64,000 bases of DNA, taken from Enterobacter cloacae (GTDB lineage Bacteria; Pseudomonadota; Gammaproteobacteria; Enterobacterales; Enterobacteriaceae). Shown here in pieces: positions 58,121 to 64,000 of this stretch. Under the pieces are notes generated by a model, which was not told the DNA's origin, did not search any database, and worked only from the letters and a program-made list of their open reading frames with translations. A program made the position numbers and the translations under genes. The stretch is from positions 2,418,001 to 2,482,000 of the forward strand of contig AP022133.1 in NCBI GenBank assembly GCA_014169315.1. The letters run 5' to 3'. Each line of letters opens with the position of its first letter. The stretch's first letter is position 1.

Positions 58121-59103
58121 GTGGAACCGTATTATCCATTGAAGATTTGCACCTGAGCTTCCCGGTTTTTCGTGGTGAAGTCCATGCGCTCAACAACGTC
58201 TCACTGGAGATCGCCCGGGGCGAAATTGTCGGTGTGGTTGGCGAATCCGGCTCGGGAAAATCGGTCACAGCGATGCTGGCAATGCGTCTGTTGCCGGAAG
58301 GCAGCTACCGGGTTCATCACGGGCAGGTGAAATTGCTCGGCGAAGATGTGCTGAATGCGTCAGAAAAACAGCTTCGCCAGTGGCGCGGCGCAAAAGTGGC
58401 GATGATTTTTCAGGAACCGATGACGGCACTGAACCCAACGCGACGAATTGGCAAACAGATGGTTGAAGTGATCCGCCAGCATCAGCCACTCACCCGCAGC
58501 GAGGCGCAGCAAAAAGCGATTACCCTGCTGGAAGAGATGCAAATTCCGGATGCAACGGAGGTGATGGATCGCTATCCGTTCGAACTTTCCGGCGGCATGC
58601 GCCAGCGGGTCATGATCGCCCTTGCCTTCTCCTGCGAGCCGGAGCTTATCATCGCCGACGAACCGACAACCGCCCTGGATGTGACAGTGCAACTTCAGGT
58701 ACTGCGATTATTGAAACATAAAGCACGTGCCAGCGGCACGTCGGTGCTGTTTATCAGCCATGATATGGCCGTGGTCTCACAGCTCTGCGACCGGATGTAC
58801 GTCATGTACGCGGGCAGTGTGATCGAAAGCGGCACCACGCAGACGCTGATCCAGCATCCCGTTCATCCTTATTCCATCGGTCTGCTGCAGTGCGCACCGG
58901 AAAACGGCGAACCACGCGAAATGCTACCGGCGATCCCCGGTACGGTACCCAATCTCAGCCAGTTGCCACGCGGGTGTGCTTTTCGCGAGCGCTGTTTTGC
59001 CGCTGGGGCGAAATGTGGTGAAACACCGCGCTTAATGCCCAATGGTGCAGAAGGCCAGCGGGCTGCCTGCTGGTACCCGCAACAGGAGAAACACCATGTC
59101 TGA
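58117..59103 (+). CDS. ddpD: DdpD, ABC transporter ATPase, 328 aa
   Basis: Walker [10 protein letters not shown], signature LSGGMRQR, Walker [14 protein letters not shown] and the C-terminal Oligopeptide/dipeptide domain with [13 protein letters not shown] and a Cys cluster ([14 protein letters not shown]) that in relatives binds an iron-sulfur cluster. It overlaps ddpF by 8 bp. Confidence 0.93.
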   Translation: MSGTVLSIEDLHLSFPVFRGEVHALNNVSLEIARGEIVGVVGESGSGKSVTAMLAMRLLPEGSYRVHHGQVKLLGEDVLNASEKQLRQWRGAKVAMIFQEPMTALNPTRRIGKQMVEVIRQHQPLTRSEAQQKAITLLEEMQIPDATEVMDRYPFELSGGMRQRVMIALAFSCEPELIIADEPTTALDVTVQLQVLRLLKHKARASGTSVLFISHDMAVVSQLCDRMYVMYAGSVIESGTTQTLIQHPVHPYSIGLLQCAPENGEPREMLPAIPGTVPNLSQLPRGCAFRERCFAAGAKCGETPRLMPNGAEGQRAACWYPQQEKHHV

Positions 59104-60022
59104 TGTCTTGCTGGAACTGGATAGTGTACACGTGAACTTCCCTGCGCGTAAAAACTGGCTGGGCCGCGTAACGGAGCAGGTACATGCGCTCAACGGAATG
59201 GATTTGCAGATCCGCCGGGGCGAAACGCTGGGCATTGTGGGGGAATCTGGCTGCGGAAAAAGCACCCTGGCACAGCTGCTGATGGGAATGCTCAAACCGA
59301 GCACCGGGGCATGCCAGCGGACAAACTCCGCAGGCGGTATGCAGATGGTGTTTCAGGATCCGCTCTCCTCGCTCGACCCGCGTCTGCCCGTCTGGCGCAT
59401 CATCACCGAGCCGGTGTGGGTGCAAAAACGCAGCAGTGAACGTGAACGTCGTCAGCTGGCGGAAGACCTGGCGCAGCAGGTCGGCATTCGACCGGAGTAC
59501 CTTGACCGCCTGCCACATGCCTTTTCCGGTGGACAGCGTCAGCGTATCGCCATTGCCCGGGCGCTCTCGTCCGACCCGGACATCATCGTGCTGGATGAGC
59601 CGACCAGCGCGCTGGATATCTCCGTGCAGGCGCAGATCCTGAATTTACTGGTGAAACTGCAACAACAGCGCAACCTGACCTATGTCCTGATCTCTCATAA
59701 CGTTTCGGTCGTCCGGCACATGAGCGATCGCGTGGCGGTAATGTATCTGGGGCAGATTGTGGAGCTGGGAACCGCCGCGCAGGTACTGGTCAGGCCCCGC
59801 CATCCTTATACCCGGTTACTGCTTGATTCCGTCCCCAGAACCGGCGAACCGCTGGATGAGGGGCTGGCATTGCGCAAAACAGAACTTCCCGGCAACCGTC
59901 ACCTGCCCGTCGGGTGTTATTTCCGTGACCGTTGTCCGCTGGCAACCCAGGGGTGCGAACGCCCGCAGGCACTACAACCGTCAACCGAAGGCCGAACGGT
60001 ACGCTGCTGGCGTAATGTCTAA
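59096..60022 (+). CDS. ddpF: DdpF, ABC transporter ATPase, 308 aa
   Basis: Walker A GESGCGKST, signature FSGGQRQR, Walker B IIVLDEPTSALDI and a C-terminal Cys cluster (CYFRDRCPLATQGC). The start at 59096 gives the E. coli length of 308 and overlaps ddpD by 8 bp; the longer frame from 59042 would read deep into ddpD. It is the last gene of the ddp operon. Confidence 0.93.
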   Translation: MSDVLLELDSVHVNFPARKNWLGRVTEQVHALNGMDLQIRRGETLGIVGESGCGKSTLAQLLMGMLKPSTGACQRTNSAGGMQMVFQDPLSSLDPRLPVWRIITEPVWVQKRSSERERRQLAEDLAQQVGIRPEYLDRLPHAFSGGQRQRIAIARALSSDPDIIVLDEPTSALDISVQAQILNLLVKLQQQRNLTYVLISHNVSVVRHMSDRVAVMYLGQIVELGTAAQVLVRPRHPYTRLLLDSVPRTGEPLDEGLALRKTELPGNRHLPVGCYFRDRCPLATQGCERPQALQPSTEGRTVRCWRNV

Positions 60023-60030
60023 TGTAAGCA

Positions 60031-60052
60031 GATCGCCGCCAGGGCGGCGATC
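60031..60052. terminator. Hairpin between convergent ddpF and SDR genes
   Basis: GATCGCCGCC and GGCGGCGATC form a 10-bp GC-rich stem 8 bp after ddpF. Position between convergent genes suggests a shared terminator, though no U-tract is visible. Confidence 0.6.
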
Positions 60053-60059
60053 TCACACC

Positions 60060-60818
60060 TCAAATTTGCGCCATCCCGCCATCAACAAACAGCTCGGTAG
60101 CATTGATAAAACTCGCGGCATCCGAAGCCAGAAACGCGACCGCTTTACCCACTTCCCCCGGCGCACCTAAACGACCCAGTGGTACCTGTGCAGCCAGAGC
60201 ATCATACAACCCCTGACGATGTTCTTCCGCCACCAGGTCGCCAAGCCCCGGCGTTTTGACCGGACCCGGGCTAACGACGTTGACGCGAATGCCACGGCCC
60301 TGCAAATCCAGCGCCCAGGAACGGGCAAAGTTGCGCACGGCGGCTTTACTGGCACTGTACACGCTAAAGTTCGCCGTCCCCTTAATGGAAACCGTCGATC
60401 CGGTCAGGATAATGGACGACCCGGTTGATAACAGAGGCAGCGCTTTTTGTACCGTGAACAGCACGCCGCGGACATTGGTACCAAAAATACGGTCAAACTG
60501 CTCTTCGGTGATTGCGCCCAGCGGCAGCATGTCACCACCACCCGCATTGGCGAACAGAATATCAAGACGCCCTTCTTCTTGTGCTATCTGGGCATAGATC
60601 CGATCCAGATCGGAGAGTTTAGCAACATCCGCACGAATACCTACCGCCGCCGAGCCAATTTCCGCCACCGCCGCGTCCAGCTCCGCCTGACGACGCCCGG
60701 TGATGTATACCTTCGCACCCTGTGCCGCCAGCTCCTGCGCCGTGGCAAGACCAATACCTGTGCTACCTCCCGTGACCAGTGCGATTTTGCCTGAGAAAGT
60801 CGTGTTCATGTCATTCAC
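60060..60818 (-). CDS. Classical short-chain dehydrogenase/reductase, 252 aa
   Basis: The cofactor motif TGGSTGIG near residue 17, NAGG near 90, catalytic Ser in ILTGSTVSIKG and Tyr-x-x-x-Lys in VYSASKAAV are complete. It ends with INATELFVDGGMAQI. It is divergent from a LysR gene across 134 bp and is probably controlled by it. Substrate unknown; such pairs often concern quinone, aldehyde or sugar-alcohol metabolism. Confidence 0.92.
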   Translation of the reverse strand: MNDMNTTFSGKIALVTGGSTGIGLATAQELAAQGAKVYITGRRQAELDAAVAEIGSAAVGIRADVAKLSDLDRIYAQIAQEEGRLDILFANAGGGDMLPLGAITEEQFDRIFGTNVRGVLFTVQKALPLLSTGSSIILTGSTVSIKGTANFSVYSASKAAVRNFARSWALDLQGRGIRVNVVSPGPVKTPGLGDLVAEEHRQGLYDALAAQVPLGRLGAPGEVGKAVAFLASDAASFINATELFVDGGMAQI

Positions 60819-60952
60819 CTTCTGTTACGTGATTTAAGATGCAAGCGAACTGTCGCTTGCGTTGAACAGACTTTATCCCTTGCGGGATTAGCGAAAAATG
60901 GGCAAAAATGAAAATGACTATTTACACAGAGAAATAATCAGAGGGGAAAAGC

Positions 60953-61864
60953 GTGGATCAGTTAATGGCGATGCGCGCGTTTACACGCGTAGTGGAATCC
61001 GGGAGTTTTACCCGGGCAGCAGATTCCCTGAACATGCCGATAGCCACCCTGAGCAAACTGGTGAAATCGCTTGAAATTCATCTGGAGATAAGGCTATTAC
61101 ACCGAACCACCCGCCGCGTGGTCACGACGACGGAGGGCGCGGAATACTATGAAAAAGCGCTGCGCGTGCTGATTGACATCGAGGAAATTGATACCTCGTT
61201 TCGCGTATCGCGCAGTACACCAAAAGGTCATTTGCGCGTTGATGTTGGTGGCTCAACCGCCCGTGATGTGTTGATCCCTCTGCTCCCGGACTTTATGCAG
61301 CGTTATCCGGATATCCGCATTGATCTCGGCGTGGCCGACCGCCCCGTTGATTTGATCAGCGGTAATGTGGACTGCGTGATCCGTGGAGGTCCCCTTGATG
61401 ACTCAACCCTTATTGCCCGACACATTGGTGACGCCGAAATGGTCACCTGTGCAACACTGGAATATCTGAAAAATCACGGCGTTCCGGCTTATCCACAGGA
61501 GCTACGCAACGGTCATAAGCTCGTTAGCTACCTTTCACCTGTGACAGGACGCGCTTTTCCTTTTCGCTTCAGAGAAAATGGCGGAGAACAGGAGATCCGT
61601 GTACCACACTATCTTGGCGTGAACGAAAGTAATGCCCACCTGGCTGCGGCGGTGGCGGGGTTAGGCATTATTCAGACGTTTGGTTACTCAATCCAGCACC
61701 ACTTAACCGCAGGAACATTGGTTGAGATCCTTCATGACTGGCGTCCGAAGGCATACCCTTTTCATGTGGTCTATCCGCAGAACCGGCACCTGACGCATCG
61801 CCTGAGGGTGTTTATTGCATGGCTTGGAGAGGTATTCCCTGCCGGGCTTACACCCGGCGCTTGA
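60953..61864 (+). CDS. LysR-type regulator, 303 aa
   Basis: The N-terminal winged HTH (AFTRVVESGSFTRAADSLNMPIATLSKLVKSLE) and effector domain (GHLRVDVGGSTARDVLIPLLPDFMQRYPDIRIDLGV) are typical of the CrgA/DhfA-like group that often regulates neighbouring SDR genes. The intergenic region shared with the SDR gene should hold its operators. Confidence 0.9.
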   Translation: MDQLMAMRAFTRVVESGSFTRAADSLNMPIATLSKLVKSLEIHLEIRLLHRTTRRVVTTTEGAEYYEKALRVLIDIEEIDTSFRVSRSTPKGHLRVDVGGSTARDVLIPLLPDFMQRYPDIRIDLGVADRPVDLISGNVDCVIRGGPLDDSTLIARHIGDAEMVTCATLEYLKNHGVPAYPQELRNGHKLVSYLSPVTGRAFPFRFRENGGEQEIRVPHYLGVNESNAHLAAAVAGLGIIQTFGYSIQHHLTAGTLVEILHDWRPKAYPFHVVYPQNRHLTHRLRVFIAWLGEVFPAGLTPGA

Positions 61865-61877
61865 TGAGAGTCGCCCC

Positions 61878-62771
61878 TCATGGATCCGCCAGGTTACGGG
61901 CCAGTTCGTCAAGAAATACGCGCAGCGCGGCGGGCTGATATTCACGGGATTGATAAATACCATAAATAGCAAGGGACTTAGGTCTTAACGTCGTCAGCAC
62001 GGGCACCAGTTCCCCTCGTTCAAGTGCAGTCTGTGCTTCCCGTTCCGGGAGCATGGCTATCCCGCAGTGATTCACCGCCGCCTCCATCAATAACGACGAG
62101 ATACTGGCGCTGAGATTGCCACTCACGGCCACGCTCAGGTTCTCGCCCTCCGGCGTCAGGAAATGCCAGGACTGTCCGGCAAAAAAGCTGTAATGCAGGC
62201 AATTATGTTGCGCCAGATCGTCAGCACTGTCGGGGATACCGTGCGTTGCCAGATACGCAGGTGAGGCACACAAAACGGAGCGGCACTCCCCCAGCCTGCG
62301 GGCAATCATGCCGGGTTCCGGGTTATCGGTGATGCGAATCGCCACATCAATACGCTCGCCCACCAGGCTTACCGGATGGTTATTCACATCCAGCTCTACA
62401 CGCAACTGCGGGTATCTGGAAAGCAGACCGGGCAGCACCGGGGCAATCATATGCATGGCAGTAAAATGCGCGCAGGCCACCCGCAGCGTGCCGGAGGGTA
62501 AATCTTTCGCCGACTGATCTTCAATTTCCTGCGAGATTTGTGAAAGCGTGCGTGTTTTTTGCAGCACTTTTTCCCCTGCGGCGGTCAGCGTCAGCTTGCG
62601 CGTCGAGCGGTTGACCAGCCGCGTCCCCGCCCACTTTTCCATTTGTTCCAGATAGCGACTGACCATTGGACGGGAGATCCCCAGCGCACGCGCGGCGGCA
62701 CTCAAACTCCCCAGCTCACAAATACGGTTGTAGACCTGAGCGGCAATAACGCGATCCATATAAAGCTCCAT
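61878..62771 (-). CDS. LysR-type regulator, 297 aa
   Basis: The HTH is AQVYNRICELGSLSAAARALGISRPMVSRYLEQMEKW; the effector domain contains GTLRVACAHFTAMHMIAPVLPGLLSRYPQLRVELDV. It is divergent from the metallo-beta-lactamase-fold gene 99 bp away and is a likely regulator of it. The start at 62771 could be at 62759 (MDRVIA) instead. Confidence 0.9.
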   Translation of the reverse strand: MELYMDRVIAAQVYNRICELGSLSAAARALGISRPMVSRYLEQMEKWAGTRLVNRSTRKLTLTAAGEKVLQKTRTLSQISQEIEDQSAKDLPSGTLRVACAHFTAMHMIAPVLPGLLSRYPQLRVELDVNNHPVSLVGERIDVAIRITDNPEPGMIARRLGECRSVLCASPAYLATHGIPDSADDLAQHNCLHYSFFAGQSWHFLTPEGENLSVAVSGNLSASISSLLMEAAVNHCGIAMLPEREAQTALERGELVPVLTTLRPKSLAIYGIYQSREYQPAALRVFLDELARNLADP

Positions 62772-62870
62772 TTGCTCGATTTATGAAACAAAGCATGTCT
62801 TGTTTCAGGAATTCTGGCAAATGAAGAGATCGGTACAATAGAGACTTTCCTGAAGAACAGAGACAACAGA

Positions 62871-63722
62871 ATGAAAATCACCCGCCTTGCAGTGCTGTGT
62901 ACCCTTTTTACCCCAGCCGTTTTTGCTGCACCGTTAACCATTGATACCTATAACCCACAGGAGAAAGGCATTTTTGCTGTCTCTTCCACGCTGGTTTCCG
63001 GGCCGAAAGAAGCCGTTCTGTTTGACGCGCAGTTCAGCGTAAAGGATGGTGAAGCGCTGGTGGAAAAAATCCGCCACAGCGGTAAAACGCTGAATAAGAT
63101 TGTGATCACCTCCGGCGATCCAGATTTTTATTTTGGCCTGCAACCACTGGTCAAAGCGTTCCCGAATGCCAAAGTCGTGGCCACTCAGCCGGTGGTTGAC
63201 CACATCAAGGCCACCAAAGACGCCAAACTCGCATTCTGGGGACCACAGATGAAAGACGGTGCGCCAACGGAGCTGGTTGTGCCGCAGGTTCTGGCCTCCA
63301 CAACGTTCATGGTTGATGGCGAGAAAATTGATATCGAACAGGCGAACAGCTACGCCGCATACGTGTGGATCCCGTCGGCAAAAACAATCCTCGGCGGCAC
63401 CGGCGTCTCCTGGGGTATTCACGTCTGGACGGCGGATACCCAGACCCAGGCAAGCCGCAAGCAGTGGCAGCAAACGCTGGATGACATGGCAGCCCACCAG
63501 CCAGAGCGCGTGATCCCGGGCCATTATCTCGGTACACCTCCGGCAGGAACCGGCGCTATCGACTTTACCCGCCAGTATCTGCAGCAGTTCGAACACGCGC
63601 TGGCTGAACATAAAGATTCTGCAGGGGTGATCGCCAGCATGAAAAAACAGTGGCCTAACCTTGCTGAAGCCAGCTCGCTGGAGCTGAGCGCCAAAGTGAA
63701 TACCGGTGAAATGAAATGGTAA
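62871..63722 (+). CDS. Periplasmic metallo-beta-lactamase-fold protein with altered metal motif, 283 aa
   Basis: A signal peptide (ITRLAVLCTLFTPAVFA) precedes a metallo-hydrolase-like fold (VSSTLVSGPKEAVLFDAQFSVKDGEALVEKIRHSGKTLNKIVIT). The position of the usual HxHxDH reads SGDPDFY (residues 81-87), so the three His are replaced and only the Asp is kept. Later His residues remain in GIHVW and VIPGHYLG. The length is normal. Either it binds metal differently or it has lost catalysis. It is divergent from a LysR gene. Confidence 0.85.
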   Translation: MKITRLAVLCTLFTPAVFAAPLTIDTYNPQEKGIFAVSSTLVSGPKEAVLFDAQFSVKDGEALVEKIRHSGKTLNKIVITSGDPDFYFGLQPLVKAFPNAKVVATQPVVDHIKATKDAKLAFWGPQMKDGAPTELVVPQVLASTTFMVDGEKIDIEQANSYAAYVWIPSAKTILGGTGVSWGIHVWTADTQTQASRKQWQQTLDDMAAHQPERVIPGHYLGTPPAGTGAIDFTRQYLQQFEHALAEHKDSAGVIASMKKQWPNLAEASSLELSAKVNTGEMKW

Positions 63723-63822
63723 GCTGAAAACCTGCTACGCTTGATGGGCAACCTAAGGGGTTACATTTCGTTCACGAAAGTGAACTTGTCCTTAAAACTA
63801 TCAACAGGATTGAGGAGTTAAC

Positions 63823-63960
63823 ATGAAATCGAACCGTCAGGCACGCCATATTCTGGGGCTGAACTACAAGCTTTCAAACCAGCGCAAAGTGGTGATTGAG
63901 GGCGACATCGAAACGCAGGTCACCCACGCTACCGGCAGAAAACGCCACGCAGGCAAGTAA
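63823..63960 (+). CDS. sra: Sra (RpsV), stationary-phase ribosome-associated protein, 45 aa
   Basis: A very small basic protein, [21 protein letters not shown] at the start and TGRKRHAGK at the end, matching the 45-residue Sra (S22) that binds 30S subunits in stationary phase. GAGGAG lies 7 bp upstream of the ATG. It is too short for most gene finders. Its place beyond the ddp operon agrees with E. coli gene order. Confidence 0.9.
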   Translation: MKSNRQARHILGLNYKLSNQRKVVIEGDIETQVTHATGRKRHAGK

Positions 63961-64000
63961 GTTCCAGTAAAAGATCTGCAACACCATCGGCAAAACCGAT

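Overview
The window reads as a chromosomal segment of an Enterobacteriaceae bacterium, most likely from the Enterobacter group. The backbone genes digH (yddW), ddpXABCDF and sra lie in the same relative order and orientation as I recall around 33-34 min of the Escherichia coli K-12 map. Here dosC/dosP and osmC/bdm are absent, and other blocks (scs, an ECF sigma pair, a chemoreceptor, the sucrose operon, several SDR/LysR pairs) sit between the backbone genes. No tRNA, rRNA or CRISPR array was seen.

Positions 1 to about 33.1 kb form an accessory island. (i) 1-2949: a tight minus-strand run of eight small phage- or plasmid-like genes with overlapping ends, followed by an almost gene-free stretch that may hold a decayed integrase. 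(ii) 3537-8171: a class II microcin cluster, with a microcin S/PDI-like precursor carrying a double-glycine leader, a tiny membrane protein, a CPBP protease-like membrane protein, and CvaA- and CvaB-type exporters. (iii) 8476-8742: a truncated OLD-type ATPase. (iv) 9220-13035: two adjacent dynamin-like GTPases resembling the LeoA/LeoBC pair called Eleos in phage-defence catalogues. (v) 13462-32639: a complete-looking Tc insecticidal-toxin-type operon: a TcB-TcC fusion gene broken by an IS5-group element, an intact 2751-residue TcA, a small zinc-ribbon protein, and a Cys-rich protein with a Hint (hedgehog/intein) fold and an Ig-like tail. Three diverged copies of a ~122-bp repeat lie at the edges of modules iv and v and look like module boundaries.

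From 33.1 kb rightward the genes look chromosomal: an MscS-type channel; a VF530-family protein; the lipoprotein DigH; an scsABC copper/redox operon that ends in dsbG instead of scsD; an ECF sigma factor overlapping a His-rich membrane protein; a methyl-accepting chemotaxis protein; and the sucrose regulon scrK-scrYAB-scrR with visible ScrR operators. Next come an SDR/LysR pair, a patch of gene debris, a DUF2971 protein, an RpiR-type regulator heading the ddp D-Ala-D-Ala dipeptide operon, a second SDR/LysR pair, another LysR, a metallo-beta-lactamase-fold protein without the usual zinc motif, and sra.

The most rewarding parts are the Tc operon (the IS5 excises in silico with a perfect 4-bp duplication and restores a 2362-residue frame, and the Hint and zinc-ribbon genes are unexplained partners), the three module-edge repeats, and the microcin cluster. 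All family assignments come from reading motifs by eye; no database search was run.
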